Positions 33,029 through 41,175 of a stretch of 64,000 bases of DNA are shown piece after piece. The stretch spans positions 6,386,001 through 6,450,000 of the forward strand of contig NZ_CP016438.1 of assembly GCF_001685355.1 (NCBI RefSeq). The letters run 5' to 3'. The notes beneath the pieces were generated by a model. It did not search any database. It was not told where the DNA came from and was given only the letters and a program-made list of their open reading frames with translations. The stretch is from Streptomyces lincolnensis (GTDB lineage: Bacteria; Actinomycetota; Actinomycetes; Streptomycetales; Streptomycetaceae). A program made the position numbers and the translations under genes. Each line of letters starts with the position of its first letter. The first letter of the stretch is position 1.

Positions 33029-33820
33029 CTACAGGAATCCTCGCGAAGAAACTGGGCAGGTCTCGATCCCGAAGCGCTGATTCCAGCCTGGCTGGTTCGG
33101 GCAGTGGGGGCGGATTGCCGTCTCTCGCCCGTTCTTCGCATCCGGTCGAGTCCGGAGCGGCCGCAGCACTGCCATCTCGTCCTCAAGGCCGAGCTTCATG
33201 GCGAAGTCGAAGCGGTCGACCTCCAGGCACAGCTCCACATCGGCGGGGTGGGCGCCGTGGCGTCGCCCGGCGCGCAGGTCTGCGGCGGCGGGGGAGGTGC
33301 GGGCGCGGTGCAGGCAAGGGGCGGGGTCGGGTCGGTTCCCGGTCAGGAGTCCGTGCAGGTAATCGGCGCAGGCCAGGTCCTCGGCGGCATGGCCGTCCTC
33401 GCCAGTGGCCACGAACGTCACCGAGTCGGCGCCGGCGTCCGCCAGGGCCTGGGCTGTCGCGCCGGCCACGGCGAAACTGGCGCACAGCGCCAATTCCGCC
33501 TCGACAACCGCCAAGGCCCCTACCGTCCCCGCGGTGGTCTTCTGGATCACGGTGTGGCCGGTCAAGTCGGCCTCCCGGATCTGGCCAGGTGAGTTGACCA
33601 GGTCGAACCCGCTGACCAGTGCCCCGTCCTTGAGTGCGAGCCAGGTCGGGTGACGCGCCTTGATCGCCAGAGCCTCGTCCTGGTCGGCAGCAAGAACGAT
33701 CTTGGTTGCTCCGCGGTGGAAGGCCCATGCGGCGGTGGTGAACGCCCGCATCACATCGATCACGACGGCCACCTGTTCGGTGCCGTCCACCTCGGGTATT
33801 CCGACTACTCGCGCATCCAT
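33029..33820 (-). CDS. comB: ComB-like 2-phosphosulfolactate phosphatase family protein
   Basis: A 263-residue protein of the ComB family (2-phosphosulfolactate phosphatase, Mg-dependent). [21 protein letters not shown] opens it, with [20 protein letters not shown], then TTAGTVGAL and [20 protein letters not shown]. In methanogens the enzyme serves coenzyme M synthesis; in actinomycetes the role is unknown. The usual family end ([18 protein letters not shown]) is followed here by about 45 extra residues rich in R, P and C that look unrelated, perhaps a lost stop codon at the edge of the foreign AT-rich block. It is monocistronic. Confidence 0.75.
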   Translation of the reverse strand: MDARVVGIPEVDGTEQVAVVIDVMRAFTTAAWAFHRGATKIVLAADQDEALAIKARHPTWLALKDGALVSGFDLVNSPGQIREADLTGHTVIQKTTAGTVGALAVVEAELALCASFAVAGATAQALADAGADSVTFVATGEDGHAAEDLACADYLHGLLTGNRPDPAPCLHRARTSPAAADLRAGRRHGAHPADVELCLEVDRFDFAMKLGLEDEMAVLRPLRTRPDAKNGRETAIRPHCPNQPGWNQRFGIETCPVSSRGFL

Positions 33821-33886
33821 GCCGGGATCGTCGCAGCGGCCTGAAGCGGCTCACAAGACGCGCTGGCGGTCCCATTGAGGCGTCGA

Positions 33887-34234
33887 TTACCGACCAGGCG
33901 CCAGTTCCCGCGCGCCGTAGCGGATGTCCGACACCTCTTCTATGCATGCCTTGGCCACGGCGCAGTCGGTGGTCTCGGCCGCGCGGTGGTAGAGATCGGC
34001 CACGTGGGCGTCGAGTTCCGGATCACGCGCGATCGCGTACTCGGCCCACCAGCGAGCCATGAAAGCGGGCAGCGGGCCGATGTCGTAGGTGTCGGCGATC
34101 GCCCACTTCCAGTGCTCGTCGAAGTCGGGGAGTAGTTGAGGAGCGTGTTCGGCGATCGCCTCGCGCAGGGCCTTCGGGGTCCGCTCGGGCATGGGTGGGA
34201 CGGCCGGGGTCGGTTCGGCGATACGGGCGGGCAT
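33887..34234 (-). CDS. Small DUF6247-like protein
   Basis: A 115-residue cytoplasmic protein with MPERTPKALREAIAEHAPQ at the front and a helical, acidic middle (FMARWWAEYAIARDPELDAH). The layout matches DUF6247, a group of small actinomycete proteins often found next to toxin-like genes. The ATG at 34234 has AAGGAG upstream. Function unknown; an antitoxin-like role has not been shown. Confidence 0.6.
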   Translation of the reverse strand: MPARIAEPTPAVPPMPERTPKALREAIAEHAPQLLPDFDEHWKWAIADTYDIGPLPAFMARWWAEYAIARDPELDAHVADLYHRAAETTDCAVAKACIEEVSDIRYGARELAPGR

Positions 34235-34263
34235 GATCGGTGAACTCCTTCGACGCGTCGTCG

Positions 34264-34581
34264 TCACGGCCCGGTGCCCCCGGCTTCCAGCGCGAGCAGC
34301 CGCAACCCCCGGGACTCCGCGACGCGCAACGCGTCCGTCAAGCACTCGGCGAGCCGCAGGCCGGCGTAGCGGACCTCGGTGTACGGCGAGGAGGGGTCGT
34401 CCAGCACGGTGCGGGCGAGGTCGCGTACGTCGGTGGCTGTGGCCAGCTGGACGGTCTCCATGTCGTCGGCGAGCCGGGAGAGGTAGCCGCCGTTGTGGTC
34501 GGTCAGCAGGTAGCAGGGGTTGCCGTCGGAGGACAGCCAGGGCAGGAGTCGGGGTGTGGGGGTGTTCTGCGCGTGTTCCAT
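34264..34581 (-). CDS. Small conserved Streptomyces protein A (paired with 34581-34853)
   Basis: A 105-residue soluble protein: PWLSSDGNPCYLLTDHNGGY, then a helical second half ending in LRLLALEAGG. The stop of the upstream gene overlaps its ATG at 34581 (TGATG), so the pair is translationally coupled. I know this pair as one commonly seen next to GntR-type regulators in Streptomyces; no function is established. Confidence 0.6.
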   Translation of the reverse strand: MEHAQNTPTPRLLPWLSSDGNPCYLLTDHNGGYLSRLADDMETVQLATATDVRDLARTVLDDPSSPYTEVRYAGLRLAECLTDALRVAESRGLRLLALEAGGTGP

Positions 34582-34853
34582 CAGGCCGCCACCTCCTGCG
34601 CGCCGATCAGGTGTCGGTCCAGGTCGATCCCGAAGTCGGCGGCCAGGTAGGGGCGGACCAGGGCGGAGGCGTTGCCGTCGAGGGGGGTGGCGAGGCCGTA
34701 CGGGGAGCGGTGCCGGGGGAGCTGCGGGGGCCAGGTGTGATGTGGACGTGGGGAAGGGGACGTGGGGAAGGGGACGCGGTGACGCCGTTTCCCGGTGCCG
34801 GGGGCGAAGAGGAGGCGCAGCCATTGGAGGGTGCGAGGGATAAGGTCGCGCAC
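34581..34853 (-). CDS. Small conserved Streptomyces protein B
   Basis: A 90-residue protein beginning with a basic amphipathic helix (MRDLIPRTLQWLRLLFAPGT), followed by a proline-rich stretch and the block LDGNASALVRPYLAADFGID. The GTG at 34853 follows AGGAGCG. First gene of the leftward pair and divergent from the GntR regulator. Confidence 0.6.
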   Translation of the reverse strand: MRDLIPRTLQWLRLLFAPGTGKRRHRVPFPTSPSPRPHHTWPPQLPRHRSPYGLATPLDGNASALVRPYLAADFGIDLDRHLIGAQEVAA

Positions 34854-34938
34854 GTCGGCGCTCCTAGTAAGCGGTTGGCCGTGCCCCGGGAGGTCTAGCC
34901 ACCTCGCCGGGGTCTCTCGTCTTCGACGCTACACAGGG

Positions 34939-34964
34939 CTGTAGACATCTGCATACAAGTACAG
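34939..34964. promoter_or_regulatory. CTGTA-N16-TACAG inverted repeat in the GntR divergent region
   Basis: A five-base perfect inverted repeat with 16 bases between, in the 158-base space between the small-protein pair and the GntR gene. A candidate operator for the GntR protein. Confidence 0.3.
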
Positions 34965-35011
34965 AGGGATCCACACGACAGTGCAGGTCGGTACCGCTCT
35001 ACGTTGGACGT

Positions 35012-35308
35012 ATGAGCGATACCGAAGCTCCGAAGACTCCTCTGGACCCGATGAGCGCCAGACCGCTCTACGTACAGCTGGCCGACGCCATCGCCGGGAA
35101 GATCGCGTCGGGAGAGCTGGCGCCGGACAGGCCCATCCCCTCCGAGAACCACCTCGCCGACGATTACGGCGTCGCCCGGCTCACCGCGCGGCGGGCCGCT
35201 CAGGAGCTCCGAGAGCGCGGCCTGATCGTCACCGTGCGAGGTAAGGGTTCCTTCGTCGTTGAACAGCCGGTCGGTGACGCCTCGGAAGCGGACGAACCGA
35301 ACGGCTGA
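35012..35308 (+). CDS. GntR-family DNA-binding protein (winged helix only)
   Basis: A 98-residue regulator with just the GntR winged helix (PLYVQLADAIAGKIASGELA, then HLADDYGVARLTARRAAQEL and a GLIVTVRGKGSFVV wing). No effector domain is present, so it is a short GntR form like many in Streptomyces. TACGTT (35000-35005) ends six bases before the ATG, so the transcript may be leaderless. Likely regulates the divergent pair. Confidence 0.85.
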   Translation: MSDTEAPKTPLDPMSARPLYVQLADAIAGKIASGELAPDRPIPSENHLADDYGVARLTARRAAQELRERGLIVTVRGKGSFVVEQPVGDASEADEPNG

Positions 35309-35336
35309 GGGGTCGCGTGCAGCGCCACGCAACCCC
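35309..35336. terminator. Convergent terminator hairpin
   Basis: GGGGTCGCGTG (35309-35319) and CACGCAACCCC (35326-35336) pair with one mismatch, between the GntR and chitinase genes. Confidence 0.6.
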
Positions 35337-35342
35337 CGCCGC

Positions 35343-37067
35343 CTACGGCAAGCCGTGCACGTGAGGCCCCACCGCGTTGGACCACGCATTCCCCGCCGCC
35401 GCGTCCCAGTTCGTGGACCACGTCATCGCCCCGCGCAGCTCCGGATACGTCCGCGCGGGTTTGAAGGACCCGCATCCCGTCCCCCGCGTCAGGCAGTCCA
35501 GCGCGCTGTTGATCACCGACGGGGACACGTAGCCGCTGCCCGCTCCCCGGGGGGAGGCCGGGAGGCCCAGGCCCACCTGGGACGGGGAGAGGCCGCCCTC
35601 CAGCTGGATGCAGGCGAGGGCGGTGAGGAAGTCCACCGAGCCCTGGGCGTAGACCTTGCCGTCGCAGCCCAGCATGGAACCGCTGTTGTAGTACTGCATG
35701 TTGACGACCGTGAGGATGTCCTTCACGTTCAGGGCCGTGCGGAAGTACGCGTTGGACGTGGACTGCATGTCGATGGTCTGGGGGGCCATCGTCAGGACCA
35801 TGGACGGGCCCGCCTTCGCGGACAGGGCGCGCAACGCCTGTGTCATGTACGTCGCGTTGAGGCCGTTCTCCAGGTCGATGTCGACGCCGTCGAAGCCGTA
35901 GGTCTGCATCAGCGAGTACAGCGAGTTCGCGAAGTTCGTCGCCGAGGTGGCGTCGTTGACCGACACCGTCCCCTTCTCGCCGCCCACCGAGATGATGACC
36001 TTCTTGCCGGCCGCCTGCTTCGCCCGCACGTCCGCCTTGAACTGGTCGACCGTGTAGCCGCCCAGGCCCGCCGAGTCCAGGGTGAAGGTGACCGCGCCCG
36101 GCGTCGTCGTCGCGTCGGCGAAGGCGACCGCGATGATGTCGTACGCCGACTGGACGTCCGACAGCTTCTGGACCGTCGCGCCGTTGTCGAAGTTCTGCCA
36201 GTAGCCCGTCACGGCGTGCTTGGGGACTGTGCCGACGCCGCCCCCGGAGGACGTCCTCCCCGTCACTGGCGTCGACCTCGGTGACTCACCCGCCGTGTTC
36301 GTCGCCGTGATCTGGAAGGAGTACGACGTGGAGGCGGCCAGACCCGTCACGGTCGCCGACGTTCCCGTCACCGCCGTCACCTTCGTGCCGTCGCGGTAGA
36401 CGTTGTAGCCGGTCGCCCCGGAGACGGCACTCCACGTCAAAGACACCGACGACGCCGAAGTCCCCGAGACGGTCACTCCGTTCGGCGCCCCCGGCACCGA
36501 CGGCTCCGGATCGCCGCCCCCACCGCCCCCGTCCGGCCCGTACACCGACACGTCGTCCGCGATGTAGGCCGCCTGTCCGTACCAGCCGTGCAGATACACC
36601 GTCACGGAGGTGGTGGAGGATCCTGTCGAGAAGCTCGTCGACAGTTGCTTCCACGACGACGAGTCCGGCGTCCAGGTCGAGACGTCCGTCGTGCCGGTCC
36701 CGGTCGCGCCCAGGTAGGCGTACCCGCCCTGGACCCACGCGCTCAGCGTGTAGGTGGAGTTCGGCTTCACCGCCACCGTCTGGGAGCAGCGGGCGTTGTC
36801 CTGCCCGGCGGGGGTCGCCTTCAGGGCCGTCGAGCCGCCGTGGACCGGGGAGGGGACGGTCGTACCGCTGCCCGCCGAGCAGGTCCATCCGGTCAGGCCG
36901 GACTCGAAGCCGGCGTTCTTCGCGTTGTTGAGGTCCGTGTTGAGGTCCGCTGCGGTGGCCTGGCCCGCGCCGGTCGTCGCGAGGGCCAGGGTCGCTGTCA
37001 CGGTCGCCGCGAGAAGGGCCCATGGGCGTCGTCGTCTGCTTCGGGGTATGGCTGGTACGCCGTGCAC
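35343..37067 (-). CDS. Secreted GH18 chitinase with carbohydrate-binding and FnIII domains
   Basis: A 574-residue secreted chitinase. Residues 1-40 are a basic signal peptide, followed by a carbohydrate-binding domain (about 42-165), a glycine-rich linker, a fibronectin type III domain (about 175-262) and the GH18 catalytic barrel. The catalytic DxxDxDxE is seen in FDGVDIDLENG, and TMAPQTIDMQ and MTWSTNWDAA are conserved. It cuts chitin outside the cell. The GTG at 37067 follows GGAGG at the right distance. A DasR-type operator lies 62 bases upstream, so it belongs to the N-acetylglucosamine-controlled set. Confidence 0.92.
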   Translation of the reverse strand: MHGVPAIPRSRRRRPWALLAATVTATLALATTGAGQATAADLNTDLNNAKNAGFESGLTGWTCSAGSGTTVPSPVHGGSTALKATPAGQDNARCSQTVAVKPNSTYTLSAWVQGGYAYLGATGTGTTDVSTWTPDSSSWKQLSTSFSTGSSTTSVTVYLHGWYGQAAYIADDVSVYGPDGGGGGGDPEPSVPGAPNGVTVSGTSASSVSLTWSAVSGATGYNVYRDGTKVTAVTGTSATVTGLAASTSYSFQITATNTAGESPRSTPVTGRTSSGGGVGTVPKHAVTGYWQNFDNGATVQKLSDVQSAYDIIAVAFADATTTPGAVTFTLDSAGLGGYTVDQFKADVRAKQAAGKKVIISVGGEKGTVSVNDATSATNFANSLYSLMQTYGFDGVDIDLENGLNATYMTQALRALSAKAGPSMVLTMAPQTIDMQSTSNAYFRTALNVKDILTVVNMQYYNSGSMLGCDGKVYAQGSVDFLTALACIQLEGGLSPSQVGLGLPASPRGAGSGYVSPSVINSALDCLTRGTGCGSFKPARTYPELRGAMTWSTNWDAAAGNAWSNAVGPHVHGLP

Positions 37068-37128
37068 TGGTGCCTCCGGTGGGGAGAGGGACGAGGGACG
37101 GCGGTGGCGCCACCGCAGCATCACCAAG

Positions 37129-37142
37129 TTGGTCCAGACCAA
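37129..37142. promoter_or_regulatory. DasR-responsive element (dre) of the chitinase
   Basis: TTGGTCCAGACCAA, a 6+6 inverted repeat, contains the TGGTC-N2-GACCA core that DasR binds in front of chitinase and GlcNAc genes. The 337-base intergenic stretch 37068-37404 otherwise shows no gene; a TACAGT -10-like box (37314-37319) may serve the pilus locus. Confidence 0.75.
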
Positions 37143-37404
37143 TCTCGCTGTCAAGAGTTCCGGCGGGGACACGTCAATACCGGCTCCAGTGGCCGCTGCC
37201 GTAAAAGATCACGTGGCAAGTGCGCCCCATCTGAGCTGAAATCGCCCTCTATTAGGCCCTGAACAGGACCAGGAAGTCATAGAAACGCTGTTCTCCGGTC
37301 ACAGGGGCGTGGTTACAGTGCTCAGGTAGTCACGCAGTGAAGTCGACCGGGTGCGCCGGAGTCACACCGGGCGAGCCCACCGGCAGGGGATTCGGGGAGC
37401 GCAC

Positions 37405-38331
37405 GTGCCAACTGCCATTGCCGTGACCAGTGCCGACATGGCACTGCCGCCAGGGGACGACCGAACCATGCCCGCGGCCGTGCTGGCGGACCTGGACAGC
37501 CAGCCGCTGGAGCACTCGCTCGCCGCCTTCCAGGTGTTGCTCGACCAGCACGGACATGTCGTCGTCGTGTACTCGGCGGCCGTACCGAAGGCGGTCGAAC
37601 GGCGGCTGCACACCGTGCGCTCCCTGCTGGAGAGCGACCGGATCGCCCTGTTCCGGCCCGATCTGCCGCCTCTGGGACTCGCCGTCCTGGCCCGGCAGTT
37701 GAGGCAGCTCGCCTCCTGCGACCTCAGCCCCGGGGTGCTCGGCTCGGCCGCGCGGCTGCTCACGCACTACATCCACGCGGGCGCGCTGCTCGGTTCCGTC
37801 GCGAGGCTCGACCGGCTTCCCGTGAGCCTGAAGTCGCACGCCAAGTCGTGGGTGCCCGGCAGTCAGTTCGGTGTGCTCGCCCATCCGCAGCCGCAGCTCG
37901 TGCGGATGGGGCCCGGGGTCACGCTTCCGGGGCCGGAGTTCGCCACCTCGATGCTCGTCGCCAAGGGGCAGCTCCAGTCCGACTGGGTCACCGCGACACT
38001 GGCCCCGTCGTGGAAGGCGCAGGGGCTGCGCGAGGCCGTGCTGCCCGCCGAGTCCCAGGAGTGGTGGGGGACCGGGAAGCTGATCGAGTTCGCCAGTTTC
38101 CTTCCCGACCTCTCGGTCCTTTACCAGTTGGTCACTTCGGTACGGCAGAACATCTGTCACTGGTGCGGCATCGAGCTGATCGGCGACCGCTGCGTCTTCT
38201 GCTCCGCGACCAGCCCCGCGACACCCGCGACACCCGCGTCCCCGACCACCAACACCGCCTCCCCGGCCACCGCCCCCGCGTCCGCCCCCTCCGCGTCACC
38301 CCGGTACCAGCACCAACTGCCCGCCGGGTGA
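37405..38331 (+). CDS. Conserved protein at the head of the Tad pilus locus
   Basis: A 308-residue soluble protein. About residues 20-250 form one domain (DLDSQPLEHSLAAFQVLLDQ and SDWVTATLAPSWKAQGLREA). Near the C-terminus CHWCGIELIGDRCVFC is a pair of CxxC motifs that probably bind zinc, followed by a Pro/Ala/Thr-rich tail. It is the first gene upstream of cpaB in the same direction and is of a type seen at the head of Streptomyces pilus loci. The GTG at 37405 follows GGGGAG. Function unknown. Confidence 0.65.
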   Translation: MPTAIAVTSADMALPPGDDRTMPAAVLADLDSQPLEHSLAAFQVLLDQHGHVVVVYSAAVPKAVERRLHTVRSLLESDRIALFRPDLPPLGLAVLARQLRQLASCDLSPGVLGSAARLLTHYIHAGALLGSVARLDRLPVSLKSHAKSWVPGSQFGVLAHPQPQLVRMGPGVTLPGPEFATSMLVAKGQLQSDWVTATLAPSWKAQGLREAVLPAESQEWWGTGKLIEFASFLPDLSVLYQLVTSVRQNICHWCGIELIGDRCVFCSATSPATPATPASPTTNTASPATAPASAPSASPRYQHQLPAG

Positions 38332-38391
38332 GCCGACCCAGGCCCGCCCTCCTCCGCCCGATCCAACCCCCCCGACGAGGTCGTACGGTCC

Positions 38392-39099
38392 ATGAACTCC
38401 CGTCAGCGCCGCGGCGTGATACTCCTGCTCCTGTCGGTCCTGTGCGCCCTCGGGGCGTTCGCCGGCGTGCTCTCCGTCATCAACGACGTGGAGTCCAAGG
38501 TGGGGCCCGAGGTCACCGCGTACCAGCTCAAGGCGAACGTGCCGCCGTACACCCGGCTCACCGCGAGCCAGTTCTCGAAGATCGAGATGCCTGAGCGGTG
38601 GCTGTCGGACAACGCCGTCACCGATCTCGCGGACGTCCGCGGCAAGATCGCCGTCACCACGCTGAAGAAGGGCTCCCTGCTCCAGAGCGACATGATCGTC
38701 GACCAGCCTGCCCTCCAGCCCGGGCAGCAGGAGGTCGCCATCATGATCGACGCGGCGACCGGTGTGGCGGGCAAGATCACGCCGGGCTCCACGGTCAACG
38801 TGTACGCCACCTTCGAGGGCCGCCGGGAGACCGACCCCGACCAGTCCAAGATCATCGTGACCAACGCCAAGGTCATCGACGTCGGCCGGCTGACCGCCCT
38901 CAAGCCCGACCCGGACGACCGGACCCGGCAGGAGGCCGACGGCGTCCCCATCACCTTCGCGCTGACCACGCTGGACGCCCAGCGCATCACGTACGCCGAG
39001 TCGTTCGCCGAGGAGGTCCGGCTCGCACTGGTCGCGCCCGGCACCGACACGACCGTCCCGGAGCAGGAACGCTCTTACGAACTCGCGAAGGACAAGTGA
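38392..39099 (+). CDS. cpaB: Flp pilus assembly protein CpaB/RcpC (SAF domain)
   Basis: A 235-residue membrane-anchored protein. Residues 5-27 are a membrane helix (GVILLLLSVLCALGAFAGVL), followed by a SAF domain (VTAYQLKANVPPYTRLTASQ) and a RcpC-type domain (QEVAIMIDAATGVAGKITPG). In Tad systems CpaB forms part of the secretion channel or periplasmic collar; in a Gram-positive it would sit on the outer face. The ATG at 38392 opens the core of the pilus genes; cpaE follows after nine bases. Confidence 0.9.
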   Translation: MNSRQRRGVILLLLSVLCALGAFAGVLSVINDVESKVGPEVTAYQLKANVPPYTRLTASQFSKIEMPERWLSDNAVTDLADVRGKIAVTTLKKGSLLQSDMIVDQPALQPGQQEVAIMIDAATGVAGKITPGSTVNVYATFEGRRETDPDQSKIIVTNAKVIDVGRLTALKPDPDDRTRQEADGVPITFALTTLDAQRITYAESFAEEVRLALVAPGTDTTVPEQERSYELAKDK

Positions 39100-39108
39100 G
39101 AGGCCGCC

Positions 39109-40368
39109 ATGCCCACGAGGATCCTTCCGGCAGTCGGTGACGCGGACGCGGTCCGGTCGATCACGACGCTGCTCAGCCAGCTCCCGGACGCCGAACCGGT
39201 CGCCCCGGTCACCGACTCCACCCAGCTCATCGACACCCTCGCGCGCCTGGCCGGGGAGTCGATCGACGAGCTGCCCGAGGTCGTGGTGGTGCACGAGCGC
39301 ATCGGGCCCGTCCCGGCCCTGGAGCTCATCCGCGAGGTCGCCCTGCGCTTCCCCGCCGTCGGCGTCATCCTCGTCACCTCCGACGCCAGCCCCGGCCTCT
39401 TCCAGGCCGCCATGGACTACGGCGCCCGCGGACTGATCGCCCTGCCCCTCGGCTACGAGGAACTCGCCACCCGCGTCCACGCGGTCGCCCAGTGGTCGGT
39501 CGGCGTACGGCGTCATCTGGGCGTCGGCGGCGACGTGTTCACCGGTGTAGGCGGCACCGTCGTCACGGTCAGCGGGGCCAAGGGGGGCGTAGGAGCGACG
39601 CTCACCGCCATCCAGCTCGCCCTCGCCGCCCAGGCGTCCGGCCGCAGCACGGCCCTGCTCGACATGGACCTCCAGACCGGGGACATCGCCTCCTACCTCG
39701 ACGTGCAGTTTCGCCGCTCGGTGGTCGACCTGGCCGCCATCACCGACATCTCGCCCCGCGTCCTCGCCGACGCCGTCTTCCGCCACGACACCGGTGTCGC
39801 CCTGCTGCTCGCCCCCGGCGAGGGCGAACGCGGCGAGGAGGTCACCGACCGGGCTGCCCGCCAGATCGTCAGCGCCCTGCGCTCCCGCTACGAGATCGTC
39901 GTCGTGGACTGCGGCGCCCAACTGAGCGGCGCGGGCGCGGCGGTCGTGGAGATGGCCGACACGGCCCTGCTGGTCACCACCCCGGACGTGGTCGCGGTCC
40001 GGGGTGCCAAACGGGCGGTACGGATGTGGGACCGGCTCCAGGTCCGCAAGGCCGAGGAGACGACCGTCGTCGTCAACCGCCACAGCCGCGGTACGGAGAT
40101 CCAGCCCCCGCTGATCCAGAAGATCACCGGCACGCTCGTCGCGAACACCGCGATCCCCGCCAACTTCAAGGAACTCCAGAGCGCCGTCGACGCCGGCCGC
40201 GTCCACGAACTCGACAGTAAGGGCACGGTCAAGCAGGCCATGTGGGGCCTCGCGGGCGAACTCGGGCTGGTCAAGGGCGCCGAGGCGGCCAATCACCGGG
40301 CCGGCCGGTTCCGCGGCGGCGACCGGGCGGCGGTCGGCTTCCGGCGACGCAAAGAGCTGGGGAGGTAG
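39109..40368 (+). CDS. cpaE: CpaE/TadZ-like pilus localisation ATPase
   Basis: A 419-residue MinD/ParA-class ATPase. Residues 1-125 look like a receiver-like domain (VVVHERIGPVPALELIREVA). The ATPase domain follows, with deviant Walker A SGAKGGVGATLTA, LLDMDLQTGDIASYLDV and VVDCGAQLSGAG. In Tad systems it directs the assembly machine to its place in the cell. It ends one base ahead of a TadE-like gene, so the two are coupled. Confidence 0.85.
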   Translation: MPTRILPAVGDADAVRSITTLLSQLPDAEPVAPVTDSTQLIDTLARLAGESIDELPEVVVVHERIGPVPALELIREVALRFPAVGVILVTSDASPGLFQAAMDYGARGLIALPLGYEELATRVHAVAQWSVGVRRHLGVGGDVFTGVGGTVVTVSGAKGGVGATLTAIQLALAAQASGRSTALLDMDLQTGDIASYLDVQFRRSVVDLAAITDISPRVLADAVFRHDTGVALLLAPGEGERGEEVTDRAARQIVSALRSRYEIVVVDCGAQLSGAGAAVVEMADTALLVTTPDVVAVRGAKRAVRMWDRLQVRKAEETTVVVNRHSRGTEIQPPLIQKITGTLVANTAIPANFKELQSAVDAGRVHELDSKGTVKQAMWGLAGELGLVKGAEAANHRAGRFRGGDRAAVGFRRRKELGR

Positions 40369-40369
40369 C

Positions 40370-40750
40370 GTGCCCGAGCCCCGCCCCAAGGACGACGACG
40401 GCCAGGTCACCGTCGAGTTCCTCGGCATGACCCCGCTGATCATCCTGACGCTGGTGCTGATGTGGCAGTTCGTGCTCCTGGGATACACGTTCACGCTCGC
40501 GGGGAATGCTGCTGACGAGGCGGCGAGGGCGGCGACCGAAGTACCGCTGGGGCAGCGGGCGGCCGCGTGCCAGCAGGCGGCCACGGAACACCTCCCGGGC
40601 GCGTGGACCGGCCAGGCGGACTGCCAGACCGGCGGCGGCTATGTGACGGCCACCGTCCGGCTGGAGGTCCCCGTCCTCTTCCCCGGCTCGATCGGCTTCC
40701 CCTTCGAGGTGGAGGGACACGCCGGGACCGTGGAGGAGGTGAAGGACTGA
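40370..40750 (+). CDS. tadE: TadE-like pseudopilin 1
   Basis: A 126-residue pseudopilin. The prepilin-like leader DDDGQVTVEFLGM shows the G-then-x4-E cleavage motif, followed by the hydrophobic helix (LIILTLVLMWQFVLLGYTFT). A cysteine pair near the middle (AAACQQAA, ADCQTGG) may form a disulfide. The GTG at 40370 is one base after cpaE. A second TadE-like gene follows. Confidence 0.85.
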   Translation: MPEPRPKDDDGQVTVEFLGMTPLIILTLVLMWQFVLLGYTFTLAGNAADEAARAATEVPLGQRAAACQQAATEHLPGAWTGQADCQTGGGYVTATVRLEVPVLFPGSIGFPFEVEGHAGTVEEVKD

Positions 40751-40751
40751 G

Positions 40752-41165
40752 ATGTCGTACAAGGACAAGGACAAGGCCAAGGACAGGGACAGGGACAGGG
40801 ACAGGGACAACAGCACAGGCCGCGACCGAGGCCAGGTCGCCCTCGAATACCTCGGCTTCATCCCGATCCTGATCCTCGTCGCCATGGCCGGTGTTCAGAT
40901 CGGGCTCATCGCCTACACCGCCCAGCAGGCCGGCACGGCGGCCCGGGCCGGGGCGCGGGCCGCCTCGATCGAACCGGGTACCGCCCAGGCGGGATGCGCG
41001 AACGCGATCAGCGACTGGCTGTCCGTCGCCTGTGACGCGGCGGAGGGCGGGGACACGGTCACCGTCACCGCGACCGTGCAGATCCCCTCGATCGTCCCCG
41101 GCTGGGACTTCGACGCCGCGCGGAAGACCGCCACCATGCCCCTCGACACGCCGCTCGACGACTGA
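40752..41165 (+). CDS. tadE: TadE-like pseudopilin 2 with charged N-terminal repeat
   Basis: A 137-residue pseudopilin. Residues 4-19 are a stretch of alternating Lys/Arg-Asp (KDKDKAKDRDRDRDRD), unusual for the family and encoded by a hexamer repeat. The prepilin motif follows (GRDRGQVALEYLGF), with the E five residues after the G, then the helix. ATG at 40752, one base after the preceding stop. Two further cysteines near the C-terminus could form a disulfide. Confidence 0.85.
   Translation: MSYKDKDKAKDRDRDRDRDNSTGRDRGQVALEYLGFIPILILVAMAGVQIGLIAYTAQQAGTAARAGARAASIEPGTAQAGCANAISDWLSVACDAAEGGDTVTVTATVQIPSIVPGWDFDAARKTATMPLDTPLDD
40761..40808 (+). repeat. Eight near-perfect hexamers (AAGGAC / AGGGAC) in tadE2
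   Basis: Four AAGGAC-type units (one AAGGCC) and four AGGGAC units, in frame, encode the charged head before the prepilin motif. They stay in frame whatever the number of copies. Confidence 0.9.
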
Positions 41166-41175
41166 GGAAACACCC

